Origin: Corylus avellana
Lineage: Eukaryota > Streptophyta > Magnoliopsida > Fagales > Betulaceae
NCBI RefSeq assembly: GCF_901000735.1
Contig: NC_081550.1
Coordinates: forward strand, 3,616,669-3,680,668
DNA: 64,000 bases
Direction of reading: 5' to 3'
The position numbers were made by a program, and so were the translations under genes. The notes under the pieces are model-generated. The model was not told the DNA's origin and did no database searches. It was given only the letters and a program-made list of their open reading frames with translations. Shown here one piece after another: positions 50,310 to 62,831 of this stretch. Numbering within the stretch: position 1 is the first letter of the stretch; each line of letters starts with the position of its first letter.

Positions 50310-53300
50310 ATGGAAGCCCTTCAAATCCGAGCACACCAGCAACCAACGCCAGCCTATTTCATGAACCCTTTCTCCTCCAAACTCAAACCAACCTTCTCCT
50401 CCTCCTCCAAACTCAAAGCCTTCTTTTGTACCTCTTCTCTAACTCCGCTCAGTTCAGAGCAACCTCCAATTCTCTTACCAAGAAAAGCAAAAACCGCTCT
50501 TTCACGCAACGGTGTTAGGGACAGGGTTGTTAAGAAAACCGCTGCCCAGCTCAAGGAGAACTGGTTGGAATCCCTCACCTGCCCTTTTCCCCATGAGTCC
50601 GACCCTTTAAATGGCAATGGGACCAATGCGGCTTCGGATTGGGTTCTGGGCATAGACCCAGATCTTAATGGGGCATTGGCGCTCTTGAAAAGCGTCGAGT
50701 CCGGTTTTTCTGCTCAGGTAACTAAATGGGTTTCCTTAAATTTTCAATTTTTTCTTAAAGAATGTTTTTCTTCGAAAAAATTAAGAAATATATTGTTTTG
50801 TATTTCTGGATGGGTATATATATTGAGCCAAGTGTTTGATATGGGAAGTTAGTGTAGAATAGGTTTGGTTCTTATTGACAATGCATACTTGCGTTCTAAA
50901 AGAGCAACCATAGAAGTAGAAATTAAAAACAGACACACATTTTAAAATTGAAAGGAATATTGTGTAATTAAGACAGGCTTTTTTTTTTTTTTTTTTTTTT
51001 TTATGTCAGAATTATAAATCTGTATTTCTGAGCATCACTTCTGAGAAAAAACCTGTATGTGGAGAGTGTTTATTATTACCTTTTAAATTAAAGGCATGGT
51101 TTTTCTTTCTAGTTCATTTCATTAGATTATACGGTCATAAGGGCTCTATGGTCACTAGCATTATCCCCAATTGGGGAATACTGGGAAATGCTCACAACAA
51201 TTATAGAGATGTTTGTAACTTGAAAGGGAGGTTGGTGGCAACAGTTGCTACACGATTTGGTGTAAAATACTACCTTGCATCAAGTGACCTTCGTTTCAAG
51301 AGCGCAATAATCAAACTTTCAATGGTGTTGAGCTTAATCAGAATGTGTTTAACTCTTCATTTCTAAAATCATTATATGATTGGATGAGTGCCTTTGGAAG
51401 CATCTCTTATAATTCTTTTTTGAAACTTCTTCCATATTTACTGTGTTACTCCAGTGTACCTGGCTTATATCTCTTTTTCTTCAGTAAAATTTTGATTACT
51501 TGCAGAAAATGAAAAGAACATCTAATAAGATCTGGGTGAATGACCTCTCAAATTGTTTTAAATGATAAAAAAAGAAAAAAGAAAATCCCATTTTATTAAA
51601 TTTTCATGCCCTTTATGACTATAATTTTCTTGTTTCTAGTGGCATGTGTTCTGCACTTATCAGTTGTGTTATTTCATGAGAAGAAATTCAACCTATCATG
51701 TTTAGGTGTTTTATCTGCTTTTGGTTTTATTACTTGTTACTTTGTCTGGTGCAATAACACTGCTTACGGGCCCAGTGGACCAGAAGTTTCTCAAGCAATA
51801 TATACTTCTCTGATTATAATTATTATTATTGGTCTAATGCTACAGGTATTTGACTCTCCACACTTGCAAGTACCGGTTGGGAAAAGAGTTCGACGACGTT
51901 TAGATGCCAAGTCTATTGTGCAGTTGCTTCGCAGTCTCGATGCTCCCATCGGTATCAGTTTTTTTTTTTTTTTCCTTCCCTTTTCTATAGTTTCCTCTTT
52001 ATGTTTGTCTGTCTGTCTGTTTCTGTAAGCATTTTTTGAAATACTTGATTTGAGTGCCGAGGTTCAGCTGAATGCTTTAGCTTCTTTTCATGATTTCATG
52101 GTGGATTAAAGATTGGAATATCTGATTGTTCTCTATTCCAGAAATATAGTACTAAATGCAGACTAGTATTAATATGTCAATAATTTATATTGCTTTTCTA
52201 TCCTTCCTTCTTTTGGTTTTCTGGGTTAACTTACTCTTAGCCAGCTGGCTTATCCAAGAGGAGAGGCATATATTCTCCCTCACTTGCTGTGGGAAACATT
52301 AATTCTTAATTGAGGTGAATGAATCTCACAGTACTTGTTTTGGAAAAATGTACTTTGTGAGACTTGGATAAGATTTCATGTATGGACGAGGGATAAAGTG
52401 TGCTTTTTTTGTACCCCAATTTGGTGGTCTATCTGCTACTCAATACTTCTTCATTCTGAAGGGCTTTACTAGAGCCTCATTTTTGTTATATCTTCAAAAT
52501 TCATACAGATTAGTATCCATGATAACGATGACAATGCCTTAGGATCTTCCTGTGATGTGGAATACACAGTTGGCAAGATATCTTGTTTTCATTGGTTAGT
52601 TATTGGAGCAATCTTCTTAAAATCATGCTTATATGGGTGCTTTATTGCTATAAAAGCTTGAGTGATATTTTTCTAATGAACCAGCCTTTTTTATATTTTT
52701 TTTATTTTCCAGGAACTACCGCATATATAGAACAATCAATCCCTTATCCACAAGATGGCAAACAGGTTTCTTTTGTTCTTGAAAGTCTATTAATTTCATG
52801 TGTGTCGTTACCTTACTATTCTGTCAAATAATAGTGCTAGGGAACCTTGCTAATCTACTCCTTTGACCAAGAAAAACAAGTTAATTCCATCATGCTCGCA
52901 GGGAGAGGGGGAAGACAGGACTCATTTGGCAACACTTTTTAGGGTAGCTTTTTTGTTTTTAGCGAAAAGACATTAACAAATAACTTAAAACTATCTTCAG
53001 CTTTATGTCACATTACAACCAAAACGCAAAAAGTAACTTTAAAAAGTTTTGTCAAACGAACCAGAGTTTCTCATTTGATATAATGCACTATTGTACTAGT
53101 GCAATTTAATTTAAAGATGTTAGCTCCACACTTATCATTCTCTCTTGATACTGTTTACTTTTCCACTCAAGAAAGTGTTTTATAGACATTGTTATTCAAA
53201 ATGCCTCGTTTTCCAGTTACAACCATTTAAGGTTATTTTTTTCTAGTCACTATCTCTTCCACCTACTGTTCCTTAGGTGATTGGGCTTCTTTCTACATTC

Positions 53301-55225
53301 CTAAACTGCCTTAAGCATAATGTTCCTGACTATATTCCATTATTGCTCTTATACTAACATCTCACTTTTGAAAATGGCAATACTGCTAGACATTTAGTGA
53401 GTTTTTCTCATTAAATGTGAGTGTTGCTACTCAATGGATGTGAAGACTAGAAAGTTTGAGATTATTACAAAATTTCAAAAGTAGTTATTACAAATACTTC
53501 AAAAACAATCGAGCTGGAGAAATCCAATTTCATATTTGTCTTATTATATTTTATCAAAGTAAATTTAAATGTGCAGTCTCTTTCCTTTAAGTAGCTTAAT
53601 TTATTAGAAATGGCCAAGTGAGGCCCTCATACCAAGGACCTATGCTAGTCAAAGGTGGATAATCTCTCAGTTTTCCATTTCAGAATCAAACTTTTCGAAA
53701 AATTTGCATCCAATTGATGGCATCTCGTTTTTTGGATAGATTTTTTACGTCATGCCTTTGGTTCTGCTAGCATTTAATTTTAGCAAGTAATACTAAATTT
53801 TCATACTTAATGCTTACAATATTTTCCTTTTCTGAGTGAAGGGGTGGTGGAGTGGAGGATTTGGGTACGGACTATGGATTGGGGTCTTAGTTGCATCGGG
53901 ATTTTCTGTTGTTCCGGTGCCATCTCTGTTATGGAAAAACAAATTTGAGCTCTCTGGAAGGAGCTCTACAAAGGTTGGTTTGATCCTAGCCTCACGCACT
54001 AGCATGGGCTTTTCTCATTGTTATCTAATGCAGTTACATTTATCCTGAAAATGAAGTTGGCTCATTTATTGTTGTGTTAATACAGACCTCTTGAATCTTC
54101 AATTTAACTATTTTTTTATTTGCTTTCAATATTACTTTCAATCACTTTATGCTGGCTTTGTCTTCTGTTTTAAACTGTTCGGTGATATTTATTTTCACAT
54201 CAAACGCAACATTATCAGCTTTCTTTTACTCAAATATAGATGCTGCATTTTGACTCAACAGGACGAAAGCCGGAGAGTTGCATCCACATTATTTCCAACG
54301 TTGAGTCCACTGCTGAAAAGAAAAAAGGATCACGGTAGTCTAACTGTCTCATTTATTTGAATGGAAATTTATTTTCTGTATGTTATGACTGAGCGAATGG
54401 AACTTAGGCCAAACCCTTGGATCATGTGTTGCTTCAGAGTTTAGTATTATTGTGCTTTTTGGAAAGCCTGATATTCATTCACCTGCACAAGGTGCCTAAA
54501 TGTTTCTGAGCAGTACCAAAAAGAGAAGATAACACACACTCACTAATTTGAGCTAGTGCTATAAACTCATTGTGGAAAAACAATTTCTGATACCGACAGT
54601 TCCACCTGACATGAATGCATATATATTACTGTCAAAAACCCTTTTCTTGAATTTCATAAAAGGTGTCTCCTTCAGCTTAAAAATGTTCTTGTTCCTCCAC
54701 ACATTTTGCAGAACTATCAAGAACAGTTTGTAAAGATAAGTATGTTTTTTTGCGTCCTTGGAGATCAAAACCAAAAACTCTGAAGAAGTGACTCCCTTAA
54801 TGCATTTAGCATAGCCGAAAGTAACCATTTTGTCTATGATGGCAAGGGGGATCACTTGCAACTCCTCAGTGACAGCATGTTTAAGAACATAATAAACTCA
54901 TTCTGCACTTTCATGCATGTCAACATGGTTAGGGTATTAACCTACACTTAGTTCACAGAATAAATGTTGCCTTATATGGGACTGGAGAACCAAGTGAGTG
55001 CACTGTTCTGGAAAGACCAAGTGTTAGAAACTTATTTTCTATTGGTACCTCTTCAAAATACTGAGTGAAAAGTGTGTTTTGCTTACTGATCATAGATTGT
55101 TTTCCCATATACTTCTGTATTTCCTGAAATTTGCAGGAAGGGCTGAGGCTTTACTCATTGCTGCCTTTGGCAAGGGACTGAAGAAGTTAGATTCATCATG
55201 CGTATCAGAGGAGTTGGTGCCTTAA
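50310..55225 (+). CDS. MOC1: Chloroplast Holliday junction resolvase MOC1
   Basis: Metal-dependent RuvC-like nuclease that cuts four-way DNA junctions so that chloroplast nucleoids can segregate (family knowledge). Six exons, 50310-50717, 51846-51951, 52713-52765, 53842-53973, 54262-54334 and 55137-55225, encode 286 aa with GT-AG introns. The Ser/Thr-rich, acid-poor first 60 residues look like a plastid transit peptide. The catalytic fold shows [17 protein letters not shown] (D116), TTAYIEQS (E178), [26 protein letters not shown] and [15 protein letters not shown]. By analogy with RuvC the metal ligands should be D116, E178 and the acidic pair near D256/E261. An out-of-frame ATG five bases upstream (50305) opens a 19-codon overlapping reading frame. 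Confidence 0.93.
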
Positions 55226-57044
55226 TATTCGCAAACTGGCCAGGCATTTGCGAGGTCTCAATTCTCTTAAAGCATTCGGTGGAATTAGTTATTGAATGAG
55301 AAGTGGACTGACTAACATAGCAGCTTGAAAGATTCAATTTTTTTAGAGCTTTGGTGTTTCTCTCAGATTCATGAGACCTGGTAAAAGACTGGTATAACCA
55401 TTTTTTATCAATCATATACTGATTTTGTGGGATTGGAATCCCACCATGTACATCCCATTGTAATTCTGCATATCTGAATCATTAAAGGAATATTAGATAT
55501 TCCAATGACAAAGTCTTTCCTTTTGGAAGTAAGGGCTAGTCATTCTCTCTATTTAATTGCTCTCTCAATGTCTTTTAAGTACACTAGATTATGATTTTCA
55601 GTTTAGATAGACATCTAAAACAAAATAATCACAAAGGACATGAGTTTATCCATTCTAATCTCCAAAATGAGATGAGATTGAATGTGAAAATCTGTTTCAA
55701 CTACTTGAATTGACAAACAATTCTTTGATGAGGTGAATGAGATTGCAGTCAAAAACACAAGAAGCCAAATAGAATTGCACTGTAGCGGGTTGCAAGAGGC
55801 GAGTTTCCTTTGGGACATGATAGTGAGGGCGGTGTGCCGATCAATGTAAGCTCAAATATTTTTCTTTTTGCTCTTTCTCTATGATGGTGTTTGAGATCTT
55901 ATTTTTTTCTTTGGACTGCTGCAATTTTTCTTTGACCTCTCCTTTTTCAACCCAAAACTCTGAATTTGCTGTTTTATCTTGATTTTTTTATTTGTTTCCC
56001 TAAAGTATGCTTGGGTTTTCTGCTTTCTGTCCTCCTGTCTTTCTTTCCTCTTGCTCCTGACATGTTTTTTTTTTTGTTCTTTCATTTTTTCATCTCTATT
56101 CTCTGAATTAAATTTGTTACAGGAGGAGAAATTGCTTTTGTGCATGGTAAGGAAAAAGGAAAAGGGGCTTGAATTTGATGATTTCTTCACTTCTGCTGAG
56201 TTTTCATTGAACTATTGAGGATATGGAGATGACGAACTTGTTATATAGTTGTTAAATAGTGAGAACGATGAAGTTAATTGAAGGGATAGGGAACGTGGAG
56301 GCACTGCGAGGTTGATCTGAACATGGTGGACTGAGTGGGAGACTATCATTGGATCTGATCAAGGTGTTGCTGCTGTTAAACTTTTCTGGCTAATCTGGGA
56401 AGAGAGATAAAACCTGCAACCATCTAGGGTTAATAATTTCCAAAGCAGTAGTTAAAAAGAAATGATATAGGATTGGAATGCATGTCTTCCTTGGAAGAGA
56501 ACTAGAAGGGAGACCTCAATTTCTGAAATAAGTTGGACAAGAAGTAGGGAAAATCAATTTATGGAACACTCAAAATCTGTGATCTGTTTATTGGTCTATT
56601 TATTCTAAATTTAGCAATTATCATTTGTTTTCTTCACCTTTTACTTTCTTTTTCTGGGATGGATGTTTACTACGCATCTGTTCTCATCCCATAAATAAAA
56701 TGTGATTGCATAATACTCCTCTTCCCCCCCGGAAGGCCCTTTTAAATATGATTCAAATTGTATAAGAAAGGAATAGTACAACAAAGGAAACAATGTACCG
56801 TGTTGAGATGTGAACTAACTAGCTGCTGATTTCATAATTAGCAAGTAAACAGCACACCAAGCTCAAATGGGCCATTTAAAGCCAAATTTCATTAAAAATA
56901 TGAATCCTCTGCTTTTGCCTAGGGTTTATTAATGGCTCATCCAGAATTCCTCTGCACTCAAAAGCAAGGGTTTCTGTCATTTGCTCTATCTTCTCATGGC
57001 CACATTGCCTGTGAAAATTGTGGGCCAGAATGTTTCCCATCCTC
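55226..57044. other. convergent 3' interval, no gene seen
   Basis: Holds the 3' ends of MOC1 (plus) and the methyltransferase (minus). T-rich low-complexity sequence at 55860-56110 creates open frames on both strands that look like chance. No domain was recognised. Confidence 0.5.
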
Positions 57045-60000
57045 CTATTGAAGGGTGACCTCAAAGATGACTCCATCAAGATTTCCAACAACACATCGAG
57101 TCCCAGCTACTTCAGTTATTTGCATCCCATGCCGAGTAGCTTCACTAATAACCAATGAATCCATGCTGCAGAGAGAAAAACGAACGTGTAAGAATAGAAG
57201 GAATTTTGAGAAAAGCTTTAAATCTGCAGCAGTTATCTCTTAAGAACAATGAACAGCATGGAAGGGCATTTACAATAAGGGGATGATTAATCAAAGAAAG
57301 CAGGTGAGAGGAGTTCATGTAAATCCTTCTAAATAAAAAGGATACCTAATAGGTCAGATCTTCCACATTTCTCCATATCTTTCATAATAAAGGTTGACCA
57401 AATTTTAGGAAAGCAGCCTACTAATTTTCATTGGGAGTTTTTCTCAAATTAATCTAGGACCTGCATCAGACCAAAATATGCCTTAGGCTTGAACTATACA
57501 AGTTCGGTAAACACATTCCTAGAAGTTTTCAACAATAACTTATGTCAATATCATTAGGTGAGTACATAAACAATGGAATCCGCATGGTGCATAAGGGTTT
57601 ATAACAAAATAGTCAGTGACATTGAAGTAAATATTAGCTGCCTTCTACAAAATTCGCTAGATGAAGCATATCCACAAACATTGGATGGACATTGTAAAGA
57701 AAATCACAACATGATGTGTTACTTACATCTTAGCTCGGGATACGTAGGCAAGTATGAATTTGCACTGTCCTTTCCCTCTTATTTGAAGAATCTGTTTCAC
57801 AGTGTCAAAAAGCAAAGGAATGCTGGATTGTTGAAAGCGTAAATATTGTCAAGGATTCACTTTTGTTTTTTCGTTCTCCCTAGATTTTTCTTCTCCTACT
57901 ATTGTCAAAACGGAAATGCAACTGTTTGATTTCCAAATCAAGTAACAACACTTAAAGAAGCCTATTGATGAGTGAGACCCAAACCCAGAACTACAATTGT
58001 ATTTTTAAAGATAACCATCTAAGTACACTTAAGGTGAAAAAGTGAGCTAGGATCCTTACACAATAATAAAGTCATCCGACTTTGATATCCATTATATGGG
58101 CAAGTTATGAAGTTTGGAAAAATTCAAATCATAGTCCTGCTTAAGAAAGATACATAAGTTATGATTGCATGAGATAGGTAAAGAGATGTTTTACAAGCCA
58201 AATCTTATGATAGTTGGTCAGATAAATATTTTGGATACCAAAGGTGCTAAACAGAAGCAACAACAAAAGTGACAAGTCTACTAGGAGAAAAAAGAAAAGG
58301 ACAAATGCAATGAAAGATACAATATTGTTAAGAAGAAAAAGACAGCCTCATAGAATTGCTATGACTAACATAATAGATTAAATTTTACATCCTCTGAGAA
58401 GGATATGGATTGCCTTTTGTGGTGTTCCAACCAACCAAGCTCACAGATTTACTTCCATTTTATGTGAACTGCACGCCCGACCAATCCCTGGCTTTTGTGA
58501 ACACATTTTTACTATCAGTAGTTGCATATAACTATGTTTCTATATATTTTTTTTGAAAATAAATAGAGGAAGAATGAAACATTTAAGGATATATATGTCA
58601 GCTCCCAGAACTAAATCAAACCCTCCTGAATACTTATGTAGAATTTCGTTTATCTGATCAGAATTTCCCCATTCTAGCTTCTCAGCTACTAATCCTGCAT
58701 ACAAGGAAGTAAAAACAAAAAAAGATATCAGGTAATCCGATCATATATCTTCCATTTTGAGTTTATTTCCCTCACCAGTACAATAATTTGGATTTTCAGG
58801 AGATGCATGCAGGTCTATATTTTTCTTCAGTATCTGAGACAGGAGTACAAATAGTCAAGACTAGAAATAACCTACCAAAAGTGAAAACATTGAAACTTAA
58901 CTCCATGATCTTGCCTTTAGCACTTCATCATTATGGTCTGTTAACACAAAATCACGGCAAAATCTGCTGCAAAGTATCCCTGTAATTCCTGTAATTCAAT
59001 AGCAGAAACCGTGTTATGCACCAAGGTCTGATACTGAACCATAATAAAGCTAATTAAAATACCTTACAAGATGTATGGGTAAAGGAATAAATATTGTGTA
59101 GACCGTAATCCAGAAGACACAAGAAAAGAAAGAAAATAAGCCATGTGATCCTATGATATACATGTGCTGCATACAAACTTTGTGGAGTAATTTTGAATCA
59201 TAGTGCCTTAAGAAAGAATGCCACCCTCGATGTTTTTATGAGAAGAAGGATGGAAGCATTTCCACTTTTAACAAAATCAAGTATTATAGAGATCACCTAT
59301 TTGTTTGAGGATGGGAAATTTTGAAAAGTAAAAGTAATGAAAATTACCCATGCTCAAACAAATATGGGTAGTAGATACTCTTGATATTTGCATAATGTAT
59401 GTTATCAAATTTAACTTGCGATTATATATTCTGCTGAAGTTAAGTAGTGAAATTGAAGTCTTCTCCACTAACAGCTATCTCATGAAAGAAAATATTTTTC
59501 ATTTAAAATAAATAAAAATCAAAGTATGATAGAGCCAACTAAAATGAAAAACCTAAAACGCATTCCATGAACCAACCCTCCCGAACACCCCAAAGCAGCA
59601 GGTCCTTATTGCCTCTCTCATCATCTAACTTTGGTGAATATCATCTAATTAGCTTCTTTTATTATTATTTCAGAATGCTACATCCCTGATCATAAGATGC
59701 ATTTCTAATGAAGTATGTGTCTTATTAAGAACGGACTTGAGATTCTCTTAAATAACTACTTACCAACACCAGAGCCTAATTCTATAACAGAACATCCTTG
59801 TAGCATCTTGGCATTCTTTGAAAGGTAGTCATTCAAAAGCATGGCGCCAGGCCAAACCAATTGTCCGGTCAGATCAAAATCGGCTGTCTCAAGAATAGTT
59901 AGTACCATGATCAAGATTAAATAAATAAAGAAAAGAACAATACCTAGTTATACAATTCACAATACAATATGATTTTAAAATAAGATAATGTTTCAGAATT

Positions 60001-61087
60001 TTTATTTAAAAAAAACTCCGTAAGATAAACCAGAAGAACCTTAAATCATCAGAGAGGAAGTAAGAAAATTTGACTTCAACTCTAGGAGAGCTTGTATGTA
60101 CAAACGCTATGCTGACAATATAAAAGCTTGGAATACTGTCTATTCTAAGCTCTCCACAAGATCAAAGATTACTCAAACTTCCACAAATGGAGCCAAAAAA
60201 AAAGGTGGGGAACATAACATAAACATGCAAGTGAAATGATTACTCCTTTGGAAGGATCAGTCACCTCATCTTATAATTGTAACAGTAATACAATGTGGCA
60301 ACTCCGGTCAACATTGGTAACATGACAGTTCACAGTAAATTAATCATAAAAAATATCATTATCCATCTGTAATCACAATATATCTTTCTCCATTTGTTAT
60401 GGAGTATAAATTATTTTATGCACCTAAATCTTTGTCCTATTTGGGAGCTTGAAGTTGAGGATTATAACCACTTGTTAATGGAGATCCCTTCTTCTTTCTC
60501 AGTCAGTATGCAAAGGGTGATAGATAAACACAACCATTTGATAGTACCTATAGTTTGAATGTGGCCTATCCACTTACCGTAATGTATAAAAGAAAGATAG
60601 AATGGGAACAATTAATACCCTTTGGATAGATGTTAGAAAACACAACATCCCATTCAACAAAATCTCCTCCTATATTGCCCAAAAGATGTATCTTGATTAA
60701 GACAACCACGCCACTTACCATGTAACTTGTTCACTTTACCTAAAGCTCAGTTCATTCATTCTTCACTCAAAAAAAAATCAAAACTTCTAATCAAATTAGA
60801 TAAAAAAAAAAATTGACATGGGTTTAACTCAAATACAATTACTTTATGGAATTAAAATACTACAAGAAGAAACTCACTGGAAGCAGAATGGAGACAAAAG
60901 AGCTGAATAACTTGAGACCCAAATGTAAAAGTGGTTAGCTGGTAACTGCACATTTGATCACCATATCTAATAAGTATTCTATATTAAACGACAGGAAGGA
61001 GCAAGATAGATTGACTTACTCGTCGTTGATGAAGAAAGATTCATCTAAGCAAACTATCTCTTCTTCGTCTTCTTCTTTTCTTTCCAT
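57045..61087 (-). CDS. METTL21-type AdoMet-dependent protein methyltransferase
   Basis: A seven-beta-strand methyltransferase of the METTL21/EEF1AKMT group, which methylates lysines of chaperones or elongation factors; this substrate is unknown. Eight exons in transcript order, 61020-61087, 60878-60945, 59764-59883, 58915-58988, 58776-58833, 58593-58694, 57727-57838 and 57045-57165, encode 240 aa. Motifs are GQLVWPGAMLLNDYL (52-66), AdoMet motif I VIELGSGVG (78-86), VLTDHND (100-106), and FDLVLGADI (155-163) where the family has a DxxY-like motif; here Asp162 is followed by Ile-Cys. It ends GNLDGVIFEVTLQ. Intron 4 (58834-58914) is GC-AG, and intron 6 (57839-58592) is AT-AC with U12 signals. 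A 44-codon upstream frame precedes the ATG. The Cys164 codon depends on the AT-AC assignment. Confidence 0.9.
57839..58592 (-). other. U12-type AT-AC intron
   Basis: Read on the minus strand, the intron opens ATATCCTTAA (58592 downward), matching the U12 donor core ATATCCTT. A branch-site word TCCTTGAC lies at 57855-57848, and the intron ends in AC at 57840-57839, ten bases after the branch A. Joining GACATAT to GCTTTC keeps the reading frame and the family sequence SSIPLLFDTVKQ. No GT-AG alternative fits the phase as well. Confidence 0.8.
58834..58914 (-). other. GC-AG intron
   Basis: The donor is CTAAAG followed by GCAAGA, the strong-consensus context (AAG/GCAAG) that GC introns need; the acceptor is CTGTCTCAG. 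The 81-base intron joins TDHNDEVLK to ILKKNIDLH in frame. No nearby GT fits. Confidence 0.8.
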
Positions 61088-61093
61088 GTTCTG

Positions 61094-61228
61094 CTACTCC
61101 TGTTCTTGTTTCTGCTCTGGTGCTCTCCCTGTGTTGAACAAAGGGTTCGCTTGTGTTCTTTCGATTTGCGTGTTGAACCAAGGCTTAGGCTTGGGCTTGG
61201 GCTTGGGGCAAGTTTTCTGTGGGTTCAT
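61094..61228 (-). other. upstream ORF of the methyltransferase, 44 codons
   Basis: ATG at 61228-61226 starts MNPQKTCPKPKPKPKPW and ends in TAG at 61096-61094, six bases before the main ATG and in the same frame. Whether it is in the mRNA depends on the transcription start, which is unknown. Confidence 0.4.
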
Positions 61229-61259
61229 GTTGGGACCTAGGAAGCCTTATAAAATGTGA

Positions 61260-61789
61260 TGTTTTCTTTTTTATCACCATCAGTCATTATTGGATTTAAA
61301 AACTTTTTTCTGTTTTTAGATTTTTTTTTTTTCCAAAATGTCTCGGATTTTAAGGATAATTATTGTAATTTTCCTTGAGCATTCACATCCGACTCACTAA
61401 AATTTTAGCTAAATTTAGTCAAAAAAAAAAAAAATTAATTATTTTTTATTTTAGCTATCTACTTTTTTAAAGTACTTACATTCAACATTTTAATTATCAA
61501 CTTTTAGTATTTTACTTAAAATTTATTATATTTTTATTCTTTATGTAGATCTACGAGGAAGGAGAAAGAAGTTTAAATAATTTTTAATTAGAGGAGAGAG
61601 GATGAAATGATTTTTTTATTAATAAAATTATAGATTGTTGAGCAAATTCTTGACTAGTTTGTTAAGCCGGATGGAGAGTGATTTTAACATTATAACTCAA
61701 CAAAATAGCCAAAAAAAAAAAAAAAAAACTATTTTATTGAGCCAGATGTGAATGCTCTAACCTATTCACATGTATCGAAAATTTGATTA
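61260..61789. other. methyltransferase upstream flank, AT-rich
   Basis: Poly-A and poly-T runs with a CCAAAATGTC-like stretch; no clear TATA element or gene was recognised. Confidence 0.4.
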
Positions 61790-61805
61790 AATGATGAAAG
61801 GTAAA

Positions 61806-61910
61806 GTCCTTAATGGATAACGTAATCAGCTACGGACTACATCTTATGAAACAGAGGTCAATAGTTCGAATCCCTTTAAGAAAGTTGACATAAAAAAAAA
61901 AAAAAAAAAA
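61806..61910 (+). mobile_element. tRNA-derived SINE with long poly-A tail
   Basis: Box B-like GTTCGAATCCC (61864-61874) and a weaker box A near 61815 have tRNA-like spacing, followed by about 20 A residues. Flanking 16-base copies, AATGATGAAAGGTAAA (61790-61805) and AATGATGAAATGTAAA (61911-61926), differ at one position and form the target duplication. Confidence 0.75.
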
Positions 61911-61926
61911 AATGATGAAATGTAAA

Positions 61927-62831
61927 AAATTACCCATAAAAAAAAATAATAATAATAATGAGCAACTGCCACCATTGACCATCAAATTAATGGTGCAATT
62001 ACATTGTTGACCCTAAAACTCATCGTTGAAATCGAAAGTCTAAAAAGATCTTTCTCAAAAGTCAAACCATTGACCGAAGACATCTTCAAAATTGACGAAG
62101 AACAACTGTCAGATACTGCGAGTTCAATCGTAGTGTTGTCTTTCGTCCCCTTACGTTAATTGGATTCTCTGTGTTGGGTTTTTAACGTCAAAAGATTTCA
62201 ACCTTGACCGGAAACATTCAAATGCTTAAGTTAACACTCTTATTTAAAACGAAAGAATATAACAATGAGTTAGAGTTTTTTGAGATGGATCGACCCCTTT
62301 TACCTGAAACGTTCCATTCCTTCGATAAGGTTTTAGGTAACCATTTTCATATAGTTGTTCCATATTCATATGATGGTTGAAAAATAGTGGAAGGTGGTTG
62401 AGAGATAATGGTTGACACACTTATATAGTGTTTGAAAGATAATCTCCTTGGAAGTAGCTGACTAATTTATGTGATCGTAATTTATTTGAATGAGACTGTT
62501 TGAGTGTGACTCATAATTAATTTTATTCAACTTCCCTTTTAAAAATTAATTGTTGAAATTAGAGATTTTAAAATTTCTGAATAGTACTCTCATTAGTTTC
62601 ATGATGATGCTTTTTTAATTAGTCTCTCTTGCATATTCTTTTACATTATTTTAGTCATTTGTGCACGAGTTGTCTTACATCTATTATTAAATTTCTGATG
62701 ATGAATTCAAACTTATATCTCTTTTTAAATTATTGAATAATTTTATTCATCACCATTCATCTTTTAAATGTGACTTGGTTTCTTTAATTAAAAAGTTTTA
62801 GCATTTTGTTTTTCTTCAAGTTTTTATATAT
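61927..62831. other. intergenic, no gene seen
   Basis: AT-rich DNA without a coding frame of note and without a repeat structure I could define. Confidence 0.5.

Noticed and set aside
55860..56220. Open frames on both strands beyond the MOC1 stop.
   Set aside because: They arise from T/C-rich low-complexity sequence and have no domain; MOC1 is complete without them.
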